A stretch of DNA of 64,000 nt from Symbiodinium natans (Eukaryota > Sar > Dinophyceae > Suessiales > Symbiodiniaceae). A program made the position numbers and the translations under genes. The stretch covers positions 514,031 to 578,030 of the forward strand of contig CAJNDS010002579.1 of NCBI GenBank assembly GCA_905221605.1. The letters run 5' to 3'. Below the pieces are notes generated by a model, which did not search any database, was not told where the DNA came from, and saw only the letters and a program-made list of their open reading frames with translations. Below are positions 34,301-41,466 of this stretch, one piece after another; position 1 is the first letter of the stretch; each line of letters opens with the position of its first letter.

Positions 34301-37300
34301 GCCGTTCGTCTGTTGTTGCAGTTTGGTGCGGACCACGAGCTGATTCGCTTTGACGGAGCCACGCCGGTCAGTGCGGCAAAAGAGAAGGAGCATTTTGAAG
34401 TGGTGCATTTGTTGATGAGTTGTGGAACAGGAGCACGGGGACGCGCTTGCGAAGTTCTCTGAATGGTGGCACGCAAGGACCAGCGTACATGCGATGCGAT
34501 TGTTGAGAATCGGCCTTGGTGAGTATTGGTGAGTATCAAGAACAGCTGGCAGTTGAATATGTCCAGTATGCCATGCACCGCTGTCAACATGAACAGGGTT
34601 TCCAACTGCAGCGCGGGTTCGATAAATTTGTATTTTAGATTGTTGCAGCCCGGCAAAAAGATGGAACCAGTTGTTGGGTTCTGGACCATTTCTGGCGCTT
34701 GCTGTAGCAGGTCAAGTTGCTGAGTGATCACACTCTCAGCAATCATGGCACCTAAACCCTAAACCCTTATAAACCCTAAACCCTAAACCCTAAACCTTGT
34801 AAACCCTAAACCCTAAACCCTCTAAACCCTAAACCCAGAGCCCATGGAGCGCAGAAGCAGCCACAGACGCTTCACCCCAAAGGCTACAGCCAGAAGGCAG
34901 CCAAAAGAGTCCTGTCCACACACTCTAAGTCTTAGTAGGGAATTCGGAAGCAACACCTACTTCGCGTGCGTCGGAACGGAGTTTTAGAGCGTAGTGTTGG
35001 GTTGCTTTCTGAATTGGTTGGCATAATTCTGCGTGGGCCCTCTTAAGACATGCCCCCCTTAAGCCAATTGCCGTGAGCTCCGACGCACACTCGATTTTTC
35101 CTTGTGTTTGCGAGGGTGTCCACTTAAAGTCTGCTGCAGGCCTAGGCCTGCCAGGCCCCCAAGTACTCTTTTTCATGCCGTAAATGCACCCATTAAGGTA
35201 CACCCAGGGGCCTTGCGGGGGGTTCTGACTGGGTTTGGCATGTTCAGGACTTCTGCGTGTCGGTTGTATCCACTCGTTAGGTAGGTTTATAACGGTTTTA
35301 CGTAGCTCTGTTGATGCTTTGGACCATTTTGGGGGGTAAGCGCACCGTGACACCCTAGCGTTTAGGCTTTTTACCCTCAACCTTAAACCCTGATAACCCT
35401 GAACAACAATTAAACCCAAACTAACCCGCTTTGCCTGTTGGTGGCTGTGAGGTCGGGTGGAGTACGTCTTCGCCACCGACACGCAGGCAGACGGAGGGCT
35501 GGAGCTATTGGCGACTGCTTCAACGGGTTGGTTCAAGGGGTTTGTCAGGTTACCCCCTTAGTTTTGGGGATCTGTTTTAAAGGATCCCCTCAGGGAATAT
35601 ATAGCCATTGTCGAGTATCTTTAAGGGAAGGAGCTGGGATCCTTCATGATTGTTCTTCGTACAGCTATCCGTACTCCCTTTTGTTTAGGGTTTAGGTTCC
35701 CTTGCAAGCCCGTTTAAGCCAGAGACGGCAACCTGTTCATATAGTTACTCTTGGCGGGTTTAGTCTTTGTATTACTTGTCTGTCTCCACTTCGAAGAGTA
35801 GCCATTGCTGTTCCAGCAAGGGTTCCTATTGTTATTCTTCGTTGAGTGTTGTTGTTTCATTGTTTTCATTTAGTGACTCATATGTCGCCATCGTGGCTAT
35901 GCATGCTACTACTTTTATTGCTGGCCTGGCGTTGTGAGGAGCATGACTGTTGCTAGTATTACAAAGAGCAATCATTGCTGTGATTACTCAAACCGAAAAC
36001 CCTAAACGCCCAACTCCGAAAGCCCCAAACCTGGGCGCTGCCTCCTCCCAGTAACAGTGCAAAACTCCAATTTGACTGCAACACACATCCCTTCAAAAAC
36101 ACGGGCTAATGGGGGAAGGAGCCGAGTTCCGAATTCATTTAGGAAAGGCCATGAGACGGCCACATGGACAGGACAAGAACATGATATGTAGAGTTCGTCA
36201 GTATTGCAGTGGCTTGCTCTCATGTCTGTACCTGGCAAGCCTCCCACGCCCGGAGCACTAATGCCTTTTGATGTACTAGCTGCCTGTCTCCGGCCGGACC
36301 TCGCCCAGTTAGAAATGTAGAGAAGCCTTGCATGACGAAACAGCGTGTCATCCATCTGTCCATGTGTGTCTTGGCAGCCCCGTGGTGCCCGTTTCCTTTT
36401 TTTGTTTTTGCTTCTAGGTTCCCTTACAGGGTGCCCTTATCATGATGTAGTTACTGAGCTACCAAGGTGCTAAGCTATGGCATGCCACGGTATGGCAACT
36501 TGTGTTGTGAGTTCGTTGAGTTACGCGAGCCGTGAAGCTCATAAGCTCACCTTGCCCCAAGTAGAGACCTGCCAGCCACTCAAACATATCAAAGGCCTTT
36601 GTTGTCTTCCTAAACCCTAAATAAGCCATAACCCCCTATAGAAACCCTAAACCCTACGAAGCCCTAAGCAAACTCTATACCCTACCCCTCACCATTCGAC
36701 TGTGCAGCTGCCACCAGGCGCTCGATGCCATGCGCCTGGTCTCTAGGCCCGGCCGTACACCTGCTGGCTGGTTCTTAGTAGGGAATTAGGGAATGAGGTA
36801 CTGTACCTATAGACTCCCTTAAAGGGTATATACAGGGGCCTCAGTCTCGGAAACAGGGGGGCTATTCTCACAGCCCGACACTAAACCCTAGACTCTGAAT
36901 TTCATTCCCTCTCTTACCAGGGGTAGGTAGGAGAGCATGGTTTACAGTTTTTTTGTCTCTTTGTACTAATCAGAAACCCAATGGATACCCCCCCCCCCCC
37001 CCAACAAAATAAGACATAAGACTGTAAATAATCATCGTAAGCACCTGGAGCACACACAATTTCCTTACCGGTACCTACTTGGTGGCTTATTAGCCAATTA
37101 TAAACTGTTACTTATAGCCCACTTATAAGCGCCTTTAGTGCCCAAATATGTTTATAAGTGCAGTTACAAGTACAGATATCATTGGTTAAAAAGTACCATG
37201 AACCTCCAAGTAGGCCCTCAGACCCTCGGCCCTAAACCTTGAGCCCTGGTTCTTCTCGTCCCTATACACCGTCAACCCTATAAACCCTAAACCGACCACC

Positions 37301-40300
37301 CTAAGCTCTAGAAGCCCTAAACCCTAAACCCTAAGCCCTCAGCAGTTCCTGAAATCCCTAGCCCTGAAACCCTTTGCAGGGCCAGAACCCTCAACAAACT
37401 TCCTTCAAAAAACATCTGAGCCCTAAACATTCTCCCCTTAACCCTAGACCTCCGTCAACATCGTAGAATCCTAGAATGCTCCCATCCCCAGAAGCCCTAA
37501 ACTCTGCAAACCCTGATTCCCAAACCCTAAACCCCAAACCTTACACCCCCAAACCCCAAACCCCAAACCCCAAATCCTAAACCAAGAAACCCCAAACCCC
37601 AAACCCCAAACCCCAAACCCCAAACCCCAAACCCCAAACCCTAAACCCTAAACCCTAAACCCTAAACCCTAAACCCTAAACCCTAAACCCTAAACCCTAA
37701 ACCCTAAACCCTAAACAGGAAGGAGGGCATCGTCCCGGCCCTGGAGCCCAGCCACGCCCTCCATCAGACCATGGAGCTCCTTGGGGCCCAAGAGGGGTTT
37801 AGGGTTCAGGGTTCAGGGTTTAGGGTTTAGGGTTTAGGGTTTAGGGTTCAGGGTTTAGGGTTTGGGGTTTAGGGTTTAGAGTTTAGGTTTAGGGTTTAGG
37901 TGTTTAGGTGTTTAGGTGTTTAGGCGTTTAGGTGTTTAGGTGTTTAGGCGTTTAGGTGTTTAGGTGTTTAGGTGTTTAGGTGTTTAGGTGTTTAGGTGTT
38001 TAGGTGTTTAGGTGTTTAGGTGTTTAGGGTTTGGGGCTTGGGGTTTGGTGTCAGGGTTTAGGTTTCAGTGTTTAGGGATTGGGGGTTTGGGGTTTAGTGT
38101 TTGGGTTAGTGGTTTGGGGAAGTGTAGCGGTTCATGAACGAGGGGATCAGGGATTCAGGGGGATCTAGGGGGTTTGGGAGGTTTAGGGGATTTGGGTTTC
38201 AGGGTTTGCGGATTAGAGGGCTGAGGATTGAGGGTTGAGGGTGAGCGTTTGCGAGGGTCTGGGGGATTTTGGGTCTTTCTGGTTTAGGAGGCAACACCCA
38301 CGTTTGCGAAAACTCAACTCAAACCTATGAAACAGTCTTAATTCCTAAGCTCTGACACAACGCCCTGAACGCCAGCCCTGAAAGCCCCTAAACGCCATAA
38401 TTACAGCTCAACCCCCTAATAAGCCTGAATTCCTAAGCCTACAAACCCTGAAGTCCTTCACCTCCCTCTAACCTTGAACTTCTGAGTTAAGCAGGGTTTA
38501 GGGTTTAGGGTGTAGGTTTAGGGTTGAGGGTTTGGGGATTAGGCCACCTTAAGCAAGAAACTCGAAAATCTAAACCCTGACACCCATGCCCCCTCCCCCT
38601 CGCCAGTCAGTCCACCAGAGGAGAAAACACAGGCAAGGAAGAGGGCGCAAGCACAGGGCTTTGTAGTTTTTTGAGGATTAGGGGTTTAGGAGTTTAAGGG
38701 TCCAAGCCATAAGCCCTAAAGGGCCTCCTTTGACGACAGTGTCGAGGTGGAGTCTGTCAGATCGACATACTCGGCCCATAAAATGTCAGGAGTGTTAGGG
38801 TGGTATGGGGCATGTGCTGCCCAGTGTGGGGTTCCTCTAGTTCCGAAGGAAGCAACACGTCATGCTCCATCACATGTCCTGCTTGCAAGTGTGCCCAGAG
38901 CACATGCACGAGCAACGTTGGTTTTGCAAGTTCATGGCCTAGCGTGTTTTGTGGTTTTTTCTGTTCACGGCTTGCGAGTAGGGTAGGTTTTGGGATGTTC
39001 CCCCCCCTAATTCTAACAGACTGTTAGTAGAAGGGGGAACATCGCAAGGTAGGGTTTTGTTCCCAATGCAACTTGCTCGGCCCCAAGTTCTGTCCCTACA
39101 CAGGGCTTTGTACAGAAAACGCGTATTGCTCGCGGCATCTGCGCTGCCTTCCTCTCAGCTGAGGCTGGCAAAGAAGCTGCCCAAAGAGCAGATTGTGCCT
39201 CTCGGCCTGTGTGGGGTTCAAGGTCACTCGGCCCGGGTCTCGGGTTTACTTACCCTAAGGGTCCATGTACCTAAATAGGAATTCTTGAGCCTTTACGTAC
39301 CTCCAATATAGTTTAGGGTGCCTGCAGGCTGCTCAGATTCCTAACAGCTGTCTTCAACAAGCACCCTCAACCTGAAACCCTGAGCTCTTTGTCGAATGGA
39401 TCCGGTCTGTCCGAAAGCCTCTTTTTGGCAAAGTCGAGGGCGTGCGTGACGTTTCGGGCTTCCAGGGCAGAACTTGCAGGTTAAATGGGGGGGGCACTCC
39501 TCAAAAGCGCTGAGAGCCCCGCGAGCCCGAGAAAAAATCAAAGGCTCGTGAACCTCTGCGGGCGTGGAGACAAGGACTCGGCAGGGGTTGGGACCCTAAG
39601 CCCGAAGTCCTAAACCCTAAAACCCGAACCCTAAGCCCGAAGCCCCAAACCTTAAACCCCAAACCCCAAACCCTAAACCCTGAGCCATGTAAAGTCTTTA
39701 TAAACTCACTGTTCAGTTCTCCGCGCGGACTGTTGGATAAGGAAACGCCTCCAGGCAGCTAGAGTGTGTTTCCGCAGCCCCGAGACACCAAAATCCAACC
39801 AAGTAGTCTGGATGATTCCCGAGCATGTTGCTGTGCATGCCAGCAAAGTTCCCCAAGCCCTACACAGAAGCCGGGCTCAGGGTTTAGGGTTTTGGGTTGT
39901 GGGTTTAGGGTTTAAATGACTTCACTCAACAATCCCCCAAGCCCATAAACCTAAACACCAGAAGTCCAAAGTCAAAGCACGCATCATGGACAAATCCCCA
40001 AAGCCCTACACCCCAACCACCCAGCAAGAAAACCTACCGCAGGGACAGTTCACTCCAACACTCCGCAAGCCCAAATCCCGAACCCCCAGAAATCCTAGGA
40101 CTGGGAGCATTTCCTTTTTAGAGGGTTGGGGTTCCCTTATAATCCCCTTAAATTAAAACCAAAAAAGGGTACCCTATTTCTTCCTAGGTTACTCCCCGGG
40201 TCTAGAATCTGAAAAACACTCCATGGCATGTTCTCTCTGTAGCCATGAGAGTTTCACGTTCTGCCGGACGGTTCGTGGGTAACAGCGACCCCCATCCATC

Positions 40301-41466
40301 TTATGGCCCCCTCTTGCTGATGGTCCAACAGCTGTTGTTGTTTTTTGGCGAGTGTTTCTAGGGCTCAATGAAAAATTTCGCCATCCAACACGCCGCCAGG
40401 GTCGGCGGACCCTTAAACCCTAAACCCTAAACCCTTCACCCTAAACCCTAAACCCTAAACCCTAAACCGTTTGAAGTTTGAAGGGTTTAGGGTTTGAGGG
40501 AGGGCTCTCGGGTTTGAGGGTTTAGGGTCTTCGGGTTTAGGTGTAAAACCCAACAGCTCAAGACTCGAAGCCCGGTTAGAGTTTCGGGTTTCGGGTTTAG
40601 GGTTTAGGGTTTAGGGTTTAGGGTTTAGGGTTTAGAGCGTTTTTGGCAGGTTGTAGGGTTTGGGTGTTCAGGGGCAGAAAGAGCCAAAGCTCTTTGAACT
40701 CGACAGCCCCAATAGGCTTGAGGTCTTAAGGGCCCAGGGCCCCCAGAAAAGGGCTAAGGGCCTAGGGGCTTAGGGCTTACAGTGGCGCAGGTCTTTTTGG
40801 GTATGGGGGTTAGGCTTACTTTTTTAAGGGTTTGCGGTTTTCAGGCTTTTCGCGTTCTCGGCTTAGTGACTGTAGTATGTTCGGGCTGAGCGTCGAGCAA
40901 GGAGTTCGTTTGACAATCAGGTACCGCATGCCCCCCCAATCTCAAACCCTAAACCCTAAACCTCCTAAACCTCCTAACCAGTCATAAACCCTAGCTCAAG
41001 ATTCGCTTCGGGCTACAGAAAACAAGCCGCCGAATCCTACAGCTGCTAAGCCCCTAAAACCATGGACCGCTCAACCCCAGACCGCTCAATCCTAAACTGC
41101 CAGACCGCAAAACCCTAAACGTTCAACCCCATACCTAGACCCCTAAACCCTGAACCCTAGATGTCAACACAACCCGAACCAGAGCATCATTTGTGTTGCG
41201 TGTATGTGCTGAGTTATGAGAGGCACCCATAAGTATGACAGCTTAGCTTGTAGGTCAGTCCCTCAACTCTACAGTTCAATAAAAGTAAGGGAACACCCTC
41301 CCCCTCCCACCCCCTTGTAGCATCAAAAAACGTCGCTACTATATAGGGTGACCCCTAATTCGGCCGCCCACGCTGCGAAGAGGACATGCTCCACGTGGCC
41401 AAAGCCCGGGGCGTTGCCATTGACACGGATGTGAAGCTGAACAAGTCTGATTTTGCGCAGCAGTGA
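15230..41466 (+). CDS. trpB: Tryptophan synthase beta chain, 5'-incomplete, about 18 mini-exons over 26 kb
   Basis: The enzyme condenses indole (or indole from the alpha subunit) with L-serine to make L-tryptophan using pyridoxal phosphate. The exons follow TrpB order: AETGAGQHG (with the catalytic Glu), [89 protein letters not shown] (PLP phosphate loop GGGSN), [108 protein letters not shown] and [10 protein letters not shown] to a TGA stop at 41464. The N-terminal part with the PLP lysine (HxGAHKxN) was not found upstream. Most introns start GC or GA rather than GT. Introns contain telomere-like arrays, a LINE, two other gene-like units and hairpin elements. Identity is certain by motif order; individual boundaries vary in certainty and are given per exon. 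Confidence 0.85.
15343..15415 (+). repeat. Interstitial telomeric array (TTTAGGG)n
   Basis: Ten TTTAGGG units in the intron just after trpB exon A. Confidence 0.9.
16047..16098 (+). CDS. trpB: trpB exon B
   Basis: Acceptor tggcag. Reads [17 protein letters not shown], then one base of the next codon. No GT is available at the junction; a GC donor (GCCTTTTGCC) makes Arg with exon C. Confidence 0.85.
16249..16321 (+). repeat. Poly-G tract
   Basis: A run of about 73 G within a trpB intron. It creates a poly-Gly open frame that is not a gene. Assembly or polymerase error is possible here. Confidence 0.9.
16525..16600. mobile_element. Short inverted-repeat element, family F copy 2
   Basis: Left end gggaccctatttgcctgca, right end ttgtaggcaaatattat, middle ctacctaccaaatagggggta. 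Related to 5088-5173. Confidence 0.55.
16655..16728 (+). CDS. trpB: trpB exon C
   Basis: Acceptor cgccag, then gc completing Arg, then [20 protein letters not shown] and AVNE. Donor GTGGTTCC. Confidence 0.88.
17085..17160 (+). repeat. Interstitial telomeric array with CCCCAAA variants
   Basis: About eleven units mixing CCCTAAA and CCCCAAA in the trpB C-D intron. Confidence 0.9.
17293..17360 (+). repeat. Interstitial telomeric array (TTTAGGG)n
   Basis: About nine TTTAGGG or TTTGGGG units in the trpB C-D intron. Confidence 0.9.
17424..17458 (+). CDS. trpB: trpB exon D
   Basis: Acceptor cggcag. Reads [11 protein letters not shown] and two bases of the next Thr. Using the GC at 17459 as donor and joining to 18670 gives TTHYIIG, the TrpB consensus. 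The GT donor at 17478 would put exon E out of frame. Confidence 0.8.
18670..18712 (+). CDS. trpB: trpB exon E
   Basis: Acceptor cttgag. Reads [14 protein letters not shown]. The intron begins GATCCCC and exon F begins GACATC, a GA-AG junction with a shared GA. Confidence 0.85.
19487..19540 (+). CDS. trpB: trpB exon F
   Basis: Acceptor ctccaag. Reads [18 protein letters not shown]. The 3' boundary is uncertain because several GC dinucleotides lie between 19525 and 19545. Confidence 0.8.
20190..20248 (+). repeat. Interstitial telomeric array (CCCTAAA)n
   Basis: About eight units in a trpB intron. Confidence 0.88.
20400..20506. mobile_element. Inverted-repeat element, family B copy 2
   Basis: Ends GGACCCAGAGTGGGCC and GGTTACTCTTGGGTC are inverted. 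The core has taggttcccttataaaccc and acccaaaaggccgccct. It lies in a trpB intron. Confidence 0.7.
20634..20719 (+). repeat. Interstitial telomeric array (CCCTAAA)n
   Basis: About twelve units. A downstream island at 20730-20817 is open ([17 protein letters not shown]) but has no known family. Confidence 0.88.
21463..21516 (+). CDS. trpB: trpB exon F2 (tentative)
   Basis: Reads [22 protein letters not shown] followed by a GA donor (GACGTGTGG), joining to exon G (GACGTGGTC), gives [14 protein letters not shown] as in TrpB. The start and the link to exon F are uncertain and the spacing is longer than usual. Confidence 0.5.
21674..21852. mobile_element. Inverted-repeat element, family C copy 1, with an internal tandem duplication
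   Basis: Ends gggatgttacccctttag and a G-run followed by ggacatcc are inverted relatives of family C. A 69-bp internal segment (21691-21759) is repeated exactly at 21760-21828. Each copy holds the palindrome aatccgcaatacggatt and ends ctgttagtata. Confidence 0.65.
22016..22171 (+). CDS. Possible exon of an unidentified cysteine-containing protein inside a trpB intron
   Basis: After the acceptor aaaaaag the frame is open for 52 codons: [19 protein letters not shown], then [17 protein letters not shown] and [11 protein letters not shown]. The length and non-repetitive content make it coding-like, yet it does not belong to TrpB. It could be a nested gene or a dead exon. A family B element follows. 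Confidence 0.4.
22203..22313. mobile_element. Inverted-repeat element, family B copy 3
   Basis: Ends tagcacccatagtcgg and ggttactcctgggtcta are imperfect inverted repeats. The core has taggttccctcataagc and ccaaaaagggtgcccc. Confidence 0.6.
22535..22609 (+). CDS. trpB: trpB exon G (PLP phosphate-binding loop)
   Basis: Acceptor acttag. Reads [17 protein letters not shown] then [13 protein letters not shown] binds the cofactor phosphate in TrpB. The 3' end is set at a GC donor but a few codons more are possible. Confidence 0.88.
22953..23270 (+). repeat. Cluster of interstitial telomeric arrays (CCCTAAA)n
   Basis: From about 23043 the array is nearly continuous, with spacer words such as acagacc. 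It lies in the trpB G-H intron. Confidence 0.75.
23293..23322 (+). CDS. trpB: trpB exon H
   Basis: Acceptor tccaaag. Reads [10 protein letters not shown]. The intron may start at GAGCATGG (GA) or at GTCCGTGG a few bases later (adding EH). The GA option keeps phase with exon I. Confidence 0.75.
23535..23816 (+). repeat. (TATG)n and (TA)n microsatellite
   Basis: A long GTAT/ATGT tetranucleotide tract flanked by AT-rich dinucleotide tracts. It gives artificial Tyr-Val-Cys-Met and His-Thr-Tyr-Ile frames on the two strands. Confidence 0.95.
24077..24089 (+). repeat. Target-site duplication, 5' copy, of the LINE
   Basis: AAATCCGGAACCC, identical to 28810-28822. The two copies bracket the LINE. 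Confidence 0.8.
24245..25550 (+). pseudogene. LINE ORF1, broken by frameshifts
   Basis: Starts [16 protein letters not shown] and passes through at least three frames. Segments are 24245-24535 (acidic, Ala/Glu-rich), about 24540-24879 ([16 protein letters not shown]), 24857-25372 ([15 protein letters not shown], with a helix-rich [13 protein letters not shown] stretch) and about 25374-25550 ([14 protein letters not shown] to GEVLK). ORF1 proteins of LINEs usually bind the element RNA; no zinc knuckle or RRM was recognised. The stop TGA at 25548-25550 overlaps the ORF2 ATG by one base, suggesting stop-restart translation. Confidence 0.6.
25550..28764 (+). pseudogene. LINE ORF2: endonuclease and reverse transcriptase, inactivated
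   Basis: The AP-type endonuclease occupies about 25870-26560, with LALTETH, VGDLNSQ and QLDHALI. A frameshift near 26580-26600 moves to the next frame, seen by [12 protein letters not shown] continuing where SD/NHxLV is expected. The region before the RT continues to about 27260, where another frame change and apparent deletion precede [11 protein letters not shown]. The RT shows [35 protein letters not shown] and FADDTALM. Motif A (DxxKAFD type), which supplies a catalytic Asp, is missing: [10 protein letters not shown] runs straight into [14 protein letters not shown], about 40 residues short. The ORF ends at TAA 28762-28764. It cannot encode active RT as it stands. Confidence 0.8.
28810..28822 (+). 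repeat. Target-site duplication, 3' copy, of the LINE
   Basis: AAATCCGGAACCC directly after the A tail, followed by ccctaaacc telomere-like units. The A-run and the duplication share up to three A. Confidence 0.8.
28883..28946 (+). CDS. trpB: trpB exon I
   Basis: Acceptor ttctgaag. Reads [20 protein letters not shown] and I, then one base. The GC donor (GCCCCTTT) makes Gly with exon J. Confidence 0.85.
28980..29900. other. trpB intron sequence without a gene
   Basis: Short TTTAGGG arrays and AT-rich unique sequence. No coding exon was recognised. Confidence 0.5.
30178..30264 (+). repeat. Interstitial telomeric array (CCCTAAA)n
   Basis: Twelve perfect units in a trpB intron. Confidence 0.92.
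30332..30387 (+). CDS. trpB: trpB exon J
   Basis: Acceptor gagagag. Reads (G)[18 protein letters not shown]. The GC donor (GCATCGACAG) joins exon K in phase. Confidence 0.82.
30627..30768 (+). repeat. Interstitial telomeric array (CCCTAAA)n
   Basis: About 20 units with a few CCCTACA variants. Confidence 0.92.
30871..30961 (+). repeat. Interstitial telomeric array (CCCTAAA)n
   Basis: Thirteen units. Confidence 0.92.
31144..31199 (+). CDS. trpB: trpB exon K
   Basis: Acceptor aggtcag. Reads [18 protein letters not shown] then two bases of Arg. [13 protein letters not shown] is a TrpB hallmark. GC donor GCCCGGCG. Confidence 0.88.
31232..31345 (+). repeat. Interstitial telomeric array (TTTAGGG)n
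   Basis: About 16 units, two of them shortened to TTAGGG. Confidence 0.92.
31371..31482. mobile_element. Possible inverted-repeat element
   Basis: Left actacttgctgaagaccccc and right ggggggtctcaggcaatcag with tagt are inverted relatives, about 110 bp apart. The core has gtgcccttataagg. Only one clear copy was seen. Confidence 0.45.
31665..31768 (+). repeat. Telomeric array with a nine-base (AAACCCTAT)n block
   Basis: CCCTAAA units enclose about six tandem aaaccctat units. Confidence 0.85.
32100..32250 (+). repeat. Interstitial telomeric array, TTTAGGG with TCTAGGG/TTGAGGG variants
   Basis: Near-continuous array in a trpB intron, with locally clustered variant units. Confidence 0.85.
32305..32330 (+). 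CDS. trpB: trpB exon K2 (26-nt micro-exon)
   Basis: Acceptor gccaag, then g completing Arg, then QHASLKACG. It fits between GVGP and [10 protein letters not shown] as the PEHAYLKDSGR segment of TrpB. A GC donor (GCCGGGG) follows. The acceptor choice is less certain than the donor. Confidence 0.65.
32362..32440 (+). repeat. Variant array (TTAGGGC)n
   Basis: About eight tandem AGGGCTT units following TTTAGGG units. Confidence 0.88.
33096..34462 (+). pseudogene. Ubiquitin-like plus ankyrin-repeat gene, intronless, one frameshift
   Basis: From ATG 33096 the frame reads [13 protein letters not shown]; the first about 85 residues match a ubiquitin-like leader ([31 protein letters not shown]). About nine ankyrin repeats follow, with TPLxxAAxxGHLEVVRLLLxxGADKD spacing. 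The frame breaks at about 34181, where gcagcaatgag lacks one base, and TAG follows at 34194. The next frame carries on [18 protein letters not shown] to the stop near 34462, so a single-base deletion explains the break. It lies between trpB exons K2 and L on the same strand and has no introns, unlike its neighbours, which suggests a retrocopy. A sequencing error instead of a mutation is possible. Confidence 0.75.
35452..35482 (+). CDS. trpB: trpB exon L
   Basis: Acceptor gctgtgag, gt completing Gly, then RVEYVFATD and two bases. The GC donor (GCAGGCAG) makes Thr with exon M. Confidence 0.78.
35660..35763. mobile_element. Degraded family B-like element
   Basis: Retains the core tagggtttaggttcccttg and right end agttactcttgg. 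The left end is poorly preserved. Confidence 0.35.
36366..36466 (+). mobile_element. Family A introner-like element, copy 4
   Basis: The GTG duplication (36366-36368 and 36467-36469) brackets TCTTGGCAGCC...GAGCTACCAAG, 101 nt including one GTG. The structure is the same as copies 1-3, but the flanking sequence is in a trpB intron and I could not recognise a coding frame around it. Confidence 0.7.
36708..36746 (+). CDS. trpB: trpB exon M
   Basis: Acceptor ctgtgcag. Reads [12 protein letters not shown] then two bases of Arg. GC donor GCCCGGCC. Confidence 0.8.
   Translation: MPPGARCHAPGL
37080..37210. mobile_element. Possible hairpin element
   Basis: Left gtacctacttggtggctta and right accatgaacctccaagtagg have inverted relation, and the interior has repeated ttataagc motifs. 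Single clear copy. Confidence 0.35.
37517..37716 (+). repeat. Interstitial telomeric array, CCCCAAA block then CCCTAAA block
   Basis: A homogeneous CCCCAAA block (about 37553-37640) passes into CCCTAAA. The array end aaacag is the acceptor of trpB exon N. Confidence 0.9.
37719..37796 (+). CDS. trpB: trpB exon N
   Basis: Acceptor ctaaacag lies inside the telomere-like array. Reads [20 protein letters not shown] then LGAQE and two bases of Gly. The donor GTTTAGGG is the first unit of the next telomere-like array. Confidence 0.85.
37797..38130 (+). repeat. Telomere-like array with an eight-base (TTTAGGTG)n block
   Basis: TTTAGGG units, then about 17 tandem TTTAGGTG/TTTAGGCG units (about 37890-38025), then degenerate TTTGGGG. 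Confidence 0.9.
38800..39162 (+). CDS. Small cysteine-rich protein, two exons with a 66-nt intron
   Basis: Exon one (from about 38800) reads [17 protein letters not shown] then [15 protein letters not shown] and [13 protein letters not shown]. Intron 38983-39048 starts GTAGG and ends CAAG. Exon two (39049-39162) reads [33 protein letters not shown] and ends LPLS stop. About 17 cysteines suggest a disulfide-rich secreted or metal-binding protein; the family is not recognised. The start is uncertain (GTG/TGG region, no clear ATG beyond M at 38800). Without splicing the frame would stop in the intron. It lies in a trpB intron, same strand. Confidence 0.45.
38983..39048 (+). mobile_element. Family C element forming a 66-nt intron
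   Basis: Nearly the whole intron is the hairpin gggatgttcccccccctaa...ctgttagtagaagggggaacatcgc. The flanks gtaggttttg and gtagggttttg are near-duplicates of the target. Removal keeps the cysteine-rich frame open (ASR-VGFCSQC). Confidence 0.6.
39544..39574 (+). CDS. trpB: trpB exon N2
   Basis: Acceptor atcaaag, g completing Gly, then [10 protein letters not shown], the conserved C-terminal TrpB SGRGDKD region with Cys in place of Ser. GA donor GACTCGG. Confidence 0.82.
40098..40202. mobile_element. Inverted-repeat element, family B copy 4
   Basis: Ends ggactgggagcat and ggttactccccgggtc. The core has ggttcccttataatcccc and ccaaaaaagggtacccta. Confidence 0.6.
41383..41466 (+). CDS. trpB: trpB terminal exon O
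   Basis: Acceptor gcgaagag. Reads [20 protein letters not shown] then KSDFAQQ and TGA. GA-AG junction with GAC shared by the donor and acceptor sides. Confidence 0.85.
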   Translation, partial: DMLHVAKARGVAIDTDVKLNKSDFAQQ

